Shown here in pieces: positions 32,888 to 41,283 of a DNA stretch of 64,000 nt. The position numbers and the translations under genes are program-made. The stretch comes from an uncultured Christensenella sp. (GTDB taxonomy: Bacteria; Bacillota; Clostridia; Christensenellales; UBA3700), in contig CASERZ010000006.1 in assembly GCA_949290515.1 (NCBI GenBank), forward strand, positions 1 through 64,000, in the 5' to 3' direction. Numbering within the stretch: position 1 is the stretch's first letter; each line of letters opens with the position of its first letter. Under the pieces are notes generated by a model that was not told the DNA's origin, ran no database searches, and saw only the letters and a list, made by a program, of their open reading frames with translations.

Positions 32888-33005
32888 GTAAACAAGAGGT
32901 ACGAAAAGTAATCAAGTTTACAAACATACTAAAGCTCATAATTTTCCCCCTTATCATATAATTGGAAGGCGGTGTAGCAGAGATGCTACACCGTCTTTCT
33001 TTTTA
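32888..33005 (+). ncRNA. Candidate small RNA (~115 nt)
   Basis: It is bounded by the promoter above and by a strong terminator hairpin. An internal stem TGTAAAC (32887-32893) with GTTTACA (32916-32922) encloses a purine-rich loop, and a C-run TTTTCCCCCTT (32942-32952) lies in the single-stranded middle part. It does not resemble tRNA, SRP RNA, tmRNA or RNase P RNA; 6S RNA would be longer. The identity is unknown. Confidence 0.5.
32970..33005 (+). terminator. Terminator of candidate small RNA
   Basis: CGGTGTAGCA and TGCTACACCG form a perfect 10-bp stem with a GAGA tetraloop, followed by TCTTTCTTTTT. Confidence 0.9.
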
Positions 33006-33179
33006 GGCGAGCGCGTATAGCGACGCATATTTTGCCTTTATCTGCGACGCCCGCGCTCAGTTACATACACAAAAAGTATGCGCCTGTCGCGCTCAGTGTA
33101 ATCGAAGTGGTATTTGAAAAAATACCTGAAAATCAATAGTATAAAATTTAGCGTATAGAATATATATATTATAATATAA

Positions 33180-33290
33180 TAATTTATACAATTTACATAA
33201 GGCTTAAATTGTATAAATTAGAGGTTTCAACGCGTATGCGTATATGTGCGGGCATATATACGCACATTTTGCGCGCAAGTGGAATTTTTT
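33180..33290. repeat. Hairpin repeat family, copy 4
   Basis: TAATTTATACAATTTA (33180-33195) and TAAATTGTATAAATTA (33205-33220), loop CATAAGGCT. The tail CAACGCGTATGCG through TTTTGCGCGCAAGTGGAATT closely matches the tail of copy 1. The surrounding 33006-33420 holds no gene. Confidence 0.85.
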
Positions 33291-33420
33291 ATGATTTAAA
33301 TGGTGGGAAAAAGGAGTGTTAATCCGTTTTGTAATGCCTACTCAAAAAAGCCTTGATAATTTAAATAAATAATCGCGCAAGTATAAAAAATAAATATAAT
33401 ATTAATACGTGTAAAATAAA

Positions 33421-33445
33421 ACAGGCGTACTTTGTATACGCCTGT
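33421..33445 (-). terminator. Terminator of the XRE repressor gene
   Basis: ACAGGCGTA/TACGCCTGT; on the minus strand TTTTATTTTAC follows. The hairpin starts at the end of the coding region. Confidence 0.75.
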
Positions 33446-33642
33446 CATTCGTGAGATAAAAGAAAATCGCAACTTACGTCAAAGTAATCCGCAAGCAATA
33501 CGATATAGCTTGCTTTGGGTTCGTTTACGCCTCTTTCCCAATAATCTATTGCTTTTTGGCTTACGCCTATTGCTTTGGCAAGCTTTTGTTGGGAAAGTCC
33601 GCGCTCTATTCGCAAATCCTTGATTACTTCACCTATTCTCAT
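33445..33642 (-). CDS. XRE-family HTH repressor (single domain)
   Basis: A 65-aa protein that is almost entirely a lambda-Cro-like helix-turn-helix: MRIGEVIKDLRIERGLSQQK, then LAKAIGVSQKAIDYWERGVN and the final FDVSCDFLLSHE helix. It is the size of autonomous XRE regulators. Paired dyads upstream (33656-33698) suggest self-control. No toxin or restriction partner is adjacent. Confidence 0.9.
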   Translation of the reverse strand: MRIGEVIKDLRIERGLSQQKLAKAIGVSQKAIDYWERGVNEPKASYIVLLADYFDVSCDFLLSHE

Positions 33643-33655
33643 ATATTCAGTATAG

Positions 33656-33698
33656 AAGAAAAATTCTTGAAAAGACTGGATAAAGAAGAAAACTTCTT
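33656..33698. promoter_or_regulatory. Paired dyad operators upstream of the XRE gene
   Basis: AAGAAAAATTCTT (33656-33668) and AAGAAAACTTCTT (33686-33698) share the dyad AAGAA-N3-TTCTT and lie exactly 30 bp apart, on the same DNA face. The first is 14 bp from the start codon, where a repressor would block initiation. Confidence 0.6.
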
Positions 33699-33753
33699 AT
33701 ATAATTAATTCGGTCACCTGGCATTGTGTTGGGCTCTGACCCCGTAACTTAAA

Positions 33754-33788
33754 AAGAAGGAAGGACTTCAGCCCTTCCTTCTTTTTTT
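33754..33788. terminator. Bidirectional terminator
   Basis: AAGAAGGAAGG and CCTTCCTTCTT form an 11-bp stem followed by seven T bases; the mirror T-run on the other strand would end the small gene at 33803. No gene was found in 33699-33753. Confidence 0.85.
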
Positions 33789-33802
33789 TATCGCGTTTGC
33801 GA

Positions 33803-33916
33803 TTAGTTGTTTTTGCCGCAGTTTTGGCAGTCGCTGGTCTGGCTGTTTTTGCCGTTGGACTTATTCATCTGCTTGCCGGACTGGTTTTGCTGCTGCTGTG
33901 ATTGATAATTCTTCAT
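33803..33916 (-). CDS. 37-aa Gln/Asn/Ser-rich small protein
   Basis: It reads MKNYQSQQQQNQSGKQ, continues with Asn, Lys and Ser, and ends DCQNCGKNN. AGGAGGATAAT precedes the ATG at ideal distance and a terminator follows, so it is a real gene despite its size. No hydrophobic segment. The composition recalls gamma-type small acid-soluble spore proteins and short Clostridia proteins ending in a C-x-x-C; that link is an inference. Confidence 0.75.
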   Translation of the reverse strand: MKNYQSQQQQNQSGKQMNKSNGKNSQTSDCQNCGKNN

Positions 33917-34089
33917 ATTATCCTCCTGTGTTGTTAGTCATATTGACTACACTTTTATTATGGAAAACGTGCTATTCTTTTATACTGCTTTTTGCTGGAA
34001 ATTTTTGATTGTCTCGCGCGGGCAAAACGCGCGCAACTGCAAATTTATCTCAAAAATTCGGCAAAAACTAAAGAATAAGCCTACAAAGT

Positions 34090-35532
34090 TCAGCAGCTGA
34101 GTATCCAGTTTTTAAGAAGAGCAGAGGAGCCTTTTTTTGCGTTGTCAAGCGAGGCATACAAATCGTTTGTCGATGCTATGGCAAATCTGTTGAGCTTGTA
34201 ATAGTGTTTCAGTGCGGATTGCAGAGCTTCTTCTCCCATTATCATCTTTGCAGCGTCCCACATTATGAATGCTTTATTGTAAGTGAGGTTGGTATAATGG
34301 TAATTGCTTGCAAAAGACGACAACTCTCCCGCTAACATACCTTTTACAGGCTCGCCTACTTTTTGTCCCAACTCTACGAAACGGGAGTATTGATTATAAG
34401 CCGAGTCAAGTATCGTCTGTGCCAGCTCGCGCCTGTCGGTATCGTAAAAATAAAGATAAGTCGAGTATTCCGCAAGCCCTTCGTCTTGCCAGGCGTCTGT
34501 CAGGTTGTTGCTTCCTACTGCTCCGTACCACCATTGATGCGCTATCTCGTGTGCCGTGACGCTCTCTATGTCTATGGCGTCGAGTTGCTCGTTGACAACG
34601 CATAGCGCGCCGTATTCCATACCGCCTGCTACAAAAGGCACGCTGGCAAGCGCGAGAGAATCGTATGCGTATTCTCCGAAACGCTCAGAAAATACGTCGA
34701 TTGCTCGTTTTGCATATTCGATTACTTGCGTATCGCTTCCAAGATACGATATCTCAACTCCTTTATATTCCGTTTCGGTACGGCTGAGTACAGGAGAGAT
34801 TATCAATGCAAAATCACGGATGTTGTTTGCTTTAGAGGTTACGAAGGTTTCGCCGTCCACAGAGGATACCTGACTTAGACCGCTTGCTACATAGTCGCAA
34901 CCGTCCGGAAGATTGAAAGTTACCTCATAATCCGCAGTATCTGAAAAATACGGGTCGCCTATCGGGGAAAATTCTCTGAAAAACCACTCGCCTTCCACGA
35001 GCGCGCACAGCTGAGGATAAAATCCCGTAAGCGAAAGACACACGTCGTTGAAGCCGTAGCGCAGATTCGTGTTAGGAGGAGTGATGGAATACACAAAGTC
35101 TACCGCTATCTCCTGCGACGGAAGAAGAGGAGAGGAGAGCGTGACGGTTATGAGATTGGAAAGGGCATCATAAAGACAGCTTTGAAAATCGCCGTAAGCT
35201 CCTTTGAACTCAAATTTGCCGAAACTCACGCCGTTGGGATACGCGTCCGCTTCTTCCTGAGGAGTGCACGGAAGAGGAGATGTCTGAGAATACGCGCCCG
35301 CATAGACGTTGAAGATTAATTCGTCGAGAATATATTCGCTCGAGTTGACAAAGTTTACGCGTTGAGTGCAGTCGATTGCGTCTTCGCCTATGTCCAGCCA
35401 GATTTCGTATGACGTACCCTTTTCGGTTTGTTCTTTGTCGCACGATATAAGCGGCAGCGCGCACAGAGCGCAAAGAAGTATGCATATAAATATCAATATG
35501 ATTCTTACGTTTAAATTTTTTGTATTTTTCAT
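34090..35532 (-). CDS. M1-type metallopeptidase lipoprotein
   Basis: A 480-aa predicted lipoprotein. A signal peptide with lipobox LISC (Cys31) leads to an N-terminal beta domain and the M1 catalytic domain: GGMEYG in place of GxMEN, zinc motif HEIAHQWW, and the downstream Glu in DEGLAEY, 18 residues later. The C-terminal helices are short compared with classical aminopeptidase N, so this is a compact member. Likely role: trimming of peptides outside the membrane. It is divergent from the SPFH gene. Confidence 0.9.
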   Translation of the reverse strand: MKNTKNLNVRIILIFICILLCALCALPLISCDKEQTEKGTSYEIWLDIGEDAIDCTQRVNFVNSSEYILDELIFNVYAGAYSQTSPLPCTPQEEADAYPNGVSFGKFEFKGAYGDFQSCLYDALSNLITVTLSSPLLPSQEIAVDFVYSITPPNTNLRYGFNDVCLSLTGFYPQLCALVEGEWFFREFSPIGDPYFSDTADYEVTFNLPDGCDYVASGLSQVSSVDGETFVTSKANNIRDFALIISPVLSRTETEYKGVEISYLGSDTQVIEYAKRAIDVFSERFGEYAYDSLALASVPFVAGGMEYGALCVVNEQLDAIDIESVTAHEIAHQWWYGAVGSNNLTDAWQDEGLAEYSTYLYFYDTDRRELAQTILDSAYNQYSRFVELGQKVGEPVKGMLAGELSSFASNYHYTNLTYNKAFIMWDAAKMIMGEEALQSALKHYYKLNRFAIASTNDLYASLDNAKKGSSALLKNWILSC

Positions 35533-35640
35533 ACCAAATAATATGCGTTTTGAACGCGCTATATTCGATAACCCTCTTCAAAACCTTTGCCTTTTATGTA
35601 AAACTCAAATGCTTTATACCGCGTGTATTAAAAATTAATC

Positions 35641-35670
35641 TTGACATACGTACCGCTTGGATATTACAAT
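35641..35670 (+). promoter_or_regulatory. Promoter of the SPFH operon
   Basis: TTGACA (35641-35646), 18-nt spacer, TACAAT (35665-35670); start codon 37 nt further on. Confidence 0.7.
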
Positions 35671-35707
35671 ATATATGTACGCCGATTATGGCGAAAGGAG
35701 ATTTTTT

Positions 35708-36847
35708 ATGGGACTCGGAAGTTTTTTTAAAAAACAATTCAGAAAGGTTATCCAATGGGAAACCGACAACGCAAACGATATAATCTATAAGTATCCTCTC
35801 GAGAAGAAAGAGGAGATTATGAAAAACTCCCAGCTAGTAGTACGCGAGGGACAGAAAGCTATGTTTATACAGGAGGGCAAACTTGCCGACGTATTCGGAC
35901 CCGGTACGTATAAACTCGACGATATCAAGAACTTGCCTTTGCTCACTCAGCTTTACAACTGGAAGTATCTTTGGGAGAGTCCTTATACGGGAGATATATA
36001 CTTTATATCTACAAAGCAGTTTACCAATATGAAGTGGGGCACGGCTAACCCCGTAATGATGCGCGATAAGGATTTCGGAGTAGTTAGAGTAAGAGGCTTC
36101 GGCGTGTATTCTTTCTCCGTAGGCACTCCTACCAACGCATTGAGAGAGCTTATCGGCTCGATGAGCAGTTTTACGGTCAAGGACGTAGACGACTACTTCA
36201 AGAAGATAATTACTTCAACTCTGTCCAACGTAATAGCCGAATCCAAGATTGCCGCGCTTGATTTGGCGGCAAGCTATGACGAACTTGCAGAACTGGCAAA
36301 ACAAAAAGTCGCTGAAGAATTCGAGAAGATAGGCATAGTCATCAAGTCGCTGTACATAGAAAACCTGTCTCTTCCCGAGGAAGTGGAAAAGATGCTCGAC
36401 AAGCGTACGAATATCGGAGTTATGGGCGGAGTTATGCAACAGCACGCTCAGATGGAAACTCTCGAGGCTATGCGTTCTGCGGCTGATAATCCCAACGGCG
36501 TCAGCGGTATGGGAATAGGACTGGGCGCAGGTCTGGGCTTCGGAAAGGTGTTTGCCGATAATATGGCTACGGTATCCGACCCTACGGCGGTAAAAGAGAG
36601 CGAGGCTAAGATAGTATGCCCCAACTGCGGAGCGGAGATAGGCAAAAAGGCAAAGTTCTGTCCCGAGTGCGGTCAGACTGTAAAGCCCGCAAAGAAAGTG
36701 TGCCCCAAGTGCGGAGCAGAGATAGGAGCAAAAGCTAAATTCTGTCCCGAGTGCGGCGCGGACGTAAACGAAAGAGTATGCAAAGAGTGCGGTGCGAAAC
36801 TCAAGCCCTCTCAGAAATTCTGCCCCGAGTGCGGTGCGAAACAATAA
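35708..36847 (+). CDS. SPFH/band-7 protein with three C-terminal zinc ribbons
   Basis: A 379-aa YdjI-like protein (also called virion core protein family in older annotation). The N-terminal 250 residues are the SPFH core, with QLVVREGQKAMFIQEG and VKDVDDYFKKIITSTLSNV. A Gly-rich linker (about 265-300) leads to three zinc ribbons: CPNCGAEIGKKAKFCPECG, CPKCG...CPECG and CKECG...CPECG. The start is the ATG at 35708 with AAAGGAG. Relatives in Bacillus belong to a membrane-stress complex with a PspA homologue; no PspA gene is seen nearby. Confidence 0.88.
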   Translation: MGLGSFFKKQFRKVIQWETDNANDIIYKYPLEKKEEIMKNSQLVVREGQKAMFIQEGKLADVFGPGTYKLDDIKNLPLLTQLYNWKYLWESPYTGDIYFISTKQFTNMKWGTANPVMMRDKDFGVVRVRGFGVYSFSVGTPTNALRELIGSMSSFTVKDVDDYFKKIITSTLSNVIAESKIAALDLAASYDELAELAKQKVAEEFEKIGIVIKSLYIENLSLPEEVEKMLDKRTNIGVMGGVMQQHAQMETLEAMRSAADNPNGVSGMGIGLGAGLGFGKVFADNMATVSDPTAVKESEAKIVCPNCGAEIGKKAKFCPECGQTVKPAKKVCPKCGAEIGAKAKFCPECGADVNERVCKECGAKLKPSQKFCPECGAKQ

Positions 36848-36866
36848 TATTCGTTAAGGGGTGAAG

Positions 36867-37985
36867 ATGGCAACTAAGAAAACGCAAATCCAAAACGACG
36901 CACCCGAGCAGAGTGCGGAAAATGCCGAGGTAGTAGAGAGCAAGATATACAAGTGTCCCAGTTGCGGAAACTTCTTGCATTACGACCCCGAGACGAAAAA
37001 GCTCAAATGCGACTATTGCGATACGGTCGAGGAACTCGAACCTGTCGCACCAGCTAAAGAGCAAATTTATCACGTCGGTTCGGAAAACGGTTTTATTCCC
37101 TGGCAGGGAGTAAAAGCGATACGATGCCGCTCGTGCGGTGCCGTAACGATGCTTTCTGCTTACGAGACGGCTGTCAAGTGTCCATTCTGCAACGCGTCCA
37201 ATGTAGTTGAGACAAACGAGATTGCAGGACTTAAGCCGAATGCGGTATTGCCCTTTGCGATTAGCAAGGAGCAGGAACACGCCTATTTTATGAAGTGGCT
37301 TAAGAGCAAACACCTTGCTCCTTACACTCTCAAAAAAGAGGCTAAAAAACAGGATAGCCAAGGTATCTATATTCCCGTGTTTACTTTTGACAGCCAGTGC
37401 AACGGCGTTTATACCATACGCTACGGTCAGCACTACACCGTTACTGTCGGCTCGGGTAAAAACAGACGTACCGAAACGCGTACGCGCTGGTATGTCGATA
37501 CGGGCGTAATATCCAATTTCTTCAACGATATTCAGGTAGAAGCAAGCAAGTCGATTACGCAGAGCAATCTCTCTAAAATGGGCGGTTTCGATACGGATAA
37601 TTCTCTCGAATACCACAATCAGTTCATATCCGGTTATTCTGCCGAAAGATACGACAAAGGACTTGACGAAAGCTGGGCTGAGGCATATACGATTATGGAA
37701 GATATAATCAAAAGAATGATTATATCGCGATATAATGCCGACGTAATCGACTACGTCAATATGAACAACACCTATTCGGGTACGACTTACAAGTACGTGC
37801 TTGTGCCTATATGGGTATTCAATTACAAGTACCGCAAAAAAGAGTACGGTTGCATAGGCAACGGACGTACCGGCAAAATTATAGGCAAGTATCCCAAATC
37901 ACCCTTTAAAATCACCGCTATCGTTTTGGCGGTAGGCGCGGCAGTAGCGTTGATTGTTTGGCTGTATATAAAATATTTTATGTAA
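36867..37985 (+). CDS. Zinc-ribbon, single-helix membrane protein
   Basis: A 372-aa protein. The N-terminus has two Cys pairs of a TFIIB-like zinc ribbon (CPSCGNFLHY and LKCDYC, about residues 30-60) and a second pair set (CRSCG and CPFCN). The middle domain is rich in aromatic residues; a single transmembrane helix lies at the extreme C-terminus (IVLAVGAAVALIVWLYI). It is 19 bp after the SPFH gene. The combination resembles the Bacillus YdjG-YdjI pair, which bind one another and a PspA protein. The ATG at 36867 fits AAGGGGTG; a GTG two codons earlier is less well placed. Confidence 0.8.
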   Translation: MATKKTQIQNDAPEQSAENAEVVESKIYKCPSCGNFLHYDPETKKLKCDYCDTVEELEPVAPAKEQIYHVGSENGFIPWQGVKAIRCRSCGAVTMLSAYETAVKCPFCNASNVVETNEIAGLKPNAVLPFAISKEQEHAYFMKWLKSKHLAPYTLKKEAKKQDSQGIYIPVFTFDSQCNGVYTIRYGQHYTVTVGSGKNRRTETRTRWYVDTGVISNFFNDIQVEASKSITQSNLSKMGGFDTDNSLEYHNQFISGYSAERYDKGLDESWAEAYTIMEDIIKRMIISRYNADVIDYVNMNNTYSGTTYKYVLVPIWVFNYKYRKKEYGCIGNGRTGKIIGKYPKSPFKITAIVLAVGAAVALIVWLYIKYFM

Positions 37986-38051
37986 ATTAATAGCCAAAAG
38001 GGGAATAATGTTATATAATCAATACGTAAAAAGTTTACAGGAGGCACGATA

Positions 38052-38264
38052 ATGGCAATAACAAAAGATATGCTCATAGCAGAAGCTCTTCAACATAAAA
38101 ACGCAGAGGCAATCGCAGAAACTCTTCTCAGCATCGGAATGCACTGTTTCGGTTGCGCAATGGCAAGAGGCGAAACAATCGAGGAAGCGGCTATGGTACA
38201 CGGTGTAGACGTGGATGAGCTCGTGAAGAAGCTTAACGCAGTCGCTGAAAGCGACTGCGAATAA
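38052..38264 (+). CDS. DUF1858 / hybrid-cluster-associated disulfide protein
   Basis: A 70-aa protein with GMHCFGCAMARGETIEEAAM, the C-x-x-C motif (C32, C35) of the DUF1858 family. Such small domains often accompany hybrid cluster protein or nitroreductase-type redox enzymes, none of which is beside it here. CAGGAGGCACGATA precedes the ATG. Confidence 0.9.
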   Translation: MAITKDMLIAEALQHKNAEAIAETLLSIGMHCFGCAMARGETIEEAAMVHGVDVDELVKKLNAVAESDCE

Positions 38265-38301
38265 CAGCGCGCCTTTACAAATTTCGGGAACGCCCCTCAC
38301 C

Positions 38302-38324
38302 GTCACGTACATCTAGTACGCTCA
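38302..38324 (-). repeat. Variable-loop hairpin, inverted copy C
   Basis: The minus strand reads CTGAGCGTAC, loop TAGAT, GTACGTGAC. It sits inside a longer GCCCCT...AGGGGC stem (38292-38334). Confidence 0.6.
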
Positions 38325-38414
38325 GGATTAGGGGCAACCGCCGAGAATTTGCAAAATCACACTATTCTGCGCAGTCGCACGCGTTGTGCAAAGTAATTAA
38401 ATTTGACTAAATGC

Positions 38415-38460
38415 AAACAACCGCTCTCCGCGCTCGCACGAGAGTGGTTGTTTTATTATT
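38415..38460 (+). terminator. Terminator after the DUF1858 gene
   Basis: AAACAACCGCTCT and AGAGTGGTTGTTT with one wobble, then TTATTATT. The loop CCGCGCTCGCACG is part of the 56-bp repeat family. Confidence 0.7.
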
Positions 38461-38572
38461 AAAATCGCAACTTTGTGGTCGCACGGAGTTGGTAATTTAA
38501 TTTATAATACAAAGTATCTTGCGCTGTTGGAGAGTGGAGTGATTTTTACTTTTTCTAGACTGAGGGTGATAG

Positions 38573-38597
38573 GAGCGTACCGTTTGTACGTAACTGA
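38573..38597 (+). repeat. Variable-loop hairpin, copy B
   Basis: GAGCGTAC, loop CGTTT, GTACGTAACTGAG. Stem as at 832-856, loop different. Confidence 0.6.
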
Positions 38598-38645
38598 GTA
38601 TGAGTGTTGCGGAAAAAGCAAAAGGCTATACAACGGTGCAAAGTA

Positions 38646-38775
38646 TAATTTATACAATTTACCCAAGACCTAAATTGTATAAATTAACTTACTGATAAAA
38701 GAAAATATATTATTTTACTTACGTGTATGCGCTCTTGCGTGCGCATACGCGTATATGCGTTGTGCGCAAGTGGTA
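38646..38775. repeat. Hairpin repeat family, copy 5
   Basis: TAATTTATACAATTTA (38646-38661) and TAAATTGTATAAATTA (38671-38686), loop CCCAAGACC. The GC-rich tail to GTGCGCAAGTGG begins about 35 bp later than in copies 1 and 4. Confidence 0.85.
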
Positions 38776-39200
38776 AGCTGTCGTCAAACGTACTATATCA
38801 ATGCGTCTTATCTTTGCACGCAGTCGGGCGGGGATAATTAATATGTTTATCACGCAATATGCGCTATTATATTTTGCTATTACATTTTAATTATTTAGAT
38901 TTCCATTTATCGTATTGAGAAGGGAATATATAAAGTCTATATTGTATTTTCGGATTATTTTCAGGCGTAAAATACTCGCGCTATAATATATAAACCGTTT
39001 TTTAGAGGTTATAGTCGGATTAACGTCTCAAATATATTAAGCTGTAATTGTATGTTTTAGCCAAAATTTTGCTCAAATGACAAATATTTGTAGATTTTAC
39101 ATAAATTTTACATTATAATCAAATTCAAATGTTTGCCTTTTTTTTACTAATACTGTAATATCTATGTTGCTTGCGCCACCGGGATGAAGCGGGAGGTTAC

Positions 39201-39345
39201 TATAATATATATAGAGAACTTCCGTGGACAAGGGTCCGACAATCGGGCGACTAACTAGAAGGCTACTGCGGCCTTTTATAAAATGGCTAAAGCGGAACAC
39301 ACGGCGGTGTGTAATAAAATAAGTTAGGAAAAAGGAGAAACAAAA
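39201..39345 (+). promoter_or_regulatory. S10 operon -10 box and structured leader
   Basis: TATAAT at 39201-39206 has no good -35. The leader includes AGGC/GCCT (39260-39274, followed by TTTTATAAAA) and ACACAC/GTGTGT (39297-39312). Such stems may mediate autoregulation, but they do not match a known r-protein leader that I can identify. Confidence 0.45.
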
Positions 39346-39654
39346 ATGGCAGGACAAACAATCAGAATCAGACTTAGAGCTTACGACCACAACCTTATCG
39401 ACCTCGCAGCAGATAAGATTGTAGAAACGGCAAAAAGAAGCGGCGTACAGGTCAGCGGACCTATTCCCCTTCCCACCGAGAAAGAAGTGGTTACTATACT
39501 TCGTGCGGTACACAAGTATAAGGACTCCAGAGAGCAGTTCGAACTTCGTACCCACAAGAGACTTATAGATATCTGTAATCCTACCAGCAAGGCTGTAGAC
39601 GCTCTTATGAAGCTCGACTTGCCTGCAGGCGTAGACATTCAGATTAAACTTTAA
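39346..39654 (+). CDS. rpsJ: Ribosomal protein S10
   Basis: 102 aa; first gene of the S10-spc-alpha superoperon. [20 protein letters not shown] and the C-terminal [13 protein letters not shown] are characteristic; the RTHKRLIDI segment includes the head-domain loop that also binds NusB in antitermination. AAAAGGAGAAAC precedes the ATG. Confidence 0.97.
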   Translation: MAGQTIRIRLRAYDHNLIDLAADKIVETAKRSGVQVSGPIPLPTEKEVVTILRAVHKYKDSREQFELRTHKRLIDICNPTSKAVDALMKLDLPAGVDIQIKL

Positions 39655-39722
39655 TAAAACACGACAACTATAAAATTGCGAATAGCGATTTTGCGAAATA
39701 AAACAGGAGGTGAACTTTATCT

Positions 39723-40343
39723 ATGAATAAAGCAATCATTGGAAGAAAGTTGGCAATGAGTCAAATTTTTGCACAAGACGGCACGGTTATTCCCGTAACC
39801 ATAGTCCTCGCAGGACCTTGTCCCGTAGTGCAGAAGAAAACCCTTGACAAAGACGGCTACGAGGCATTGCAGATTGCCTTTGGCGAAATCAAAGAAAAGA
39901 ACGTCAATAAGCCTATGAAGGGTCATTACAAGAAAGCAGGCGTTACTCCCAGAAGAGTTTTGAGAGAATTCAAAACGGACGTAGCAGCTTACGAAGTAGG
40001 TCAGGAACTTACCTGCGCACAGTTTGCAGAAGGTTCTTTGGTAGACGTAAGCGGTACTTCTAAGGGTCACGGTTTCACCGGCGCGGTCAAGAGATGGAAT
40101 CATCACTGCGGACCTATGGCACACGGTTCCGGTTACCACAGAGGCGTAGGTTCTATGGGTGCTTGTTCTTCTCCCTCGAGAGTATTCAAGAACAAGAAAA
40201 TGTCCGGACATTGGGGTAACGAAAAGGTTACGGTTAAGAATCTCACGGTTGCTAAAGTCGATACCGCACGTAATCTTCTTTTCATCAAGGGTGCTGTTCC
40301 CGGAGCTAAGGGCAACATCGTTGTTGTAAAGCAAAACGGTTAA
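39723..40343 (+). CDS. rplC: Ribosomal protein L3
   Basis: 206 aa. The central loop reaching the peptidyl transferase centre contains RWNHHCGPMAHGSGYHRGVG and MGACSSPSRVFKNKKM. The 69-nt gap after rpsJ has an own AGGAGGTG site. Confidence 0.97.
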   Translation: MNKAIIGRKLAMSQIFAQDGTVIPVTIVLAGPCPVVQKKTLDKDGYEALQIAFGEIKEKNVNKPMKGHYKKAGVTPRRVLREFKTDVAAYEVGQELTCAQFAEGSLVDVSGTSKGHGFTGAVKRWNHHCGPMAHGSGYHRGVGSMGACSSPSRVFKNKKMSGHWGNEKVTVKNLTVAKVDTARNLLFIKGAVPGAKGNIVVVKQNG

Positions 40344-40357
40344 AGGAGTGAGCAGAA

Positions 40358-40978
40358 ATGAAAGTTAACGTATTGGATATGAACGCTAAGAAAGTAGCGG
40401 ATATAGAGCTCAACGAAAACGTATTCGGCGTAGAATACAACGAAGCACTCATCCATCAGGTAGTAGTTGCTCAGCTCGCAAACAAGAGACAGGGCACCAA
40501 AAGCACTCTTACCCGTACCGAAGTCAGAGGAGGCGGCAAGAAGCCTTGGAGACAAAAGGGTACCGGACGTGCTAGACAGGGTAGCATCCGTAGTCCTCAA
40601 TGGACGGGCGGCGGCGTAGTATTCGCACCCAAGCCCAGAGATTTTGCTCAGAAGATAAACAAGAAAATGAAAGTTGCAGCTACGCTTTCCGCACTCAGCG
40701 CAAAGGTAACGGACAACGACTTTATCGTTCTCGACAAAATCGCTCTTAAAGAAGCAAAGACCAAGTACATCGCACAGATGCTTAAGGCTATGAGTATTGA
40801 AAACAGCGTGTTGCTCGTAGTTGCAAACGACGACGAGGCAGTAAAGAGAGCTTGCGCAAATATCGCAAACCTCACGCTCATCAACGCAGACCTTTTGAAC
40901 GTATACGATTTGGCAGCTAACGCTAAATGTATCTTCACCAAGGACGCCGTAGCTAAAATCGAGGAGGTATACGCATAA
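40358..40978 (+). CDS. rplD: Ribosomal protein L4
   Basis: 206 aa. The long tunnel loop is [20 protein letters not shown] followed by [15 protein letters not shown]. Its stop overlaps the L23 start (TAATG). In other bacteria L4 represses this operon; the leader here has not been tested. Confidence 0.97.
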   Translation: MKVNVLDMNAKKVADIELNENVFGVEYNEALIHQVVVAQLANKRQGTKSTLTRTEVRGGGKKPWRQKGTGRARQGSIRSPQWTGGGVVFAPKPRDFAQKINKKMKVAATLSALSAKVTDNDFIVLDKIALKEAKTKYIAQMLKAMSIENSVLLVVANDDEAVKRACANIANLTLINADLLNVYDLAANAKCIFTKDAVAKIEEVYA

Positions 40979-41268
40979 TGAATAAGTACGATATTATTAT
41001 ATCCCCTATCCTTACTGAAAAGAGCTACGACGGCATTGCGGCTAAGAAGTACACCTTCAAGGTAGCTTCCACCGCTACGAAGACTCAAATCAAAGTAGCA
41101 GTCGAGGATATTTTCGGAGTTAAGGTAGCAAAGGTAAACACCGTCAACGTCAACGGCAAGAAGAAGAGAATGGGTAGAAACGAAGGTATGACTTCCGACT
41201 ACAAGAAAGCCGTAGTAACGCTGACGAATGACAGCAAGGCAATCGAATTCTTCGAGAGTCTGGCATAA
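40978..41268 (+). CDS. rplW: Ribosomal protein L23
   Basis: 96 aa; near the tunnel exit, docking site for SRP and trigger factor. [16 protein letters not shown] and [20 protein letters not shown] are family motifs, as is the GKKKRMGR loop. Confidence 0.97.
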   Translation: MNKYDIIISPILTEKSYDGIAAKKYTFKVASTATKTQIKVAVEDIFGVKVAKVNTVNVNGKKKRMGRNEGMTSDYKKAVVTLTNDSKAIEFFESLA

Positions 41269-41283
41269 TAGGAGGAATGGAAA

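Larger units (their letters stand above)
38265..39345. other. Gene-free repeat-rich region and S10 leader
   Basis: It holds inverted and direct hairpin copies (38302-38324, 38573-38597), a terminator (38415-38457), hairpin repeat copy 5 (38646-38775), AT-rich spacer (38780-39120) and the S10 operon leader. No reading frame with a ribosome site was found. Confidence 0.7.

Noticed and set aside
32888-33005. Identification of the small RNA as 6S or SRP RNA
   Set aside because: It is too short and lacks the central bubble of 6S; the SRP GGAA-capped helix is absent.
379-38775. Hairpin repeats considered as a CRISPR array
   Set aside because: Copies are kilobases apart, not regularly spaced, and no cas gene is present.
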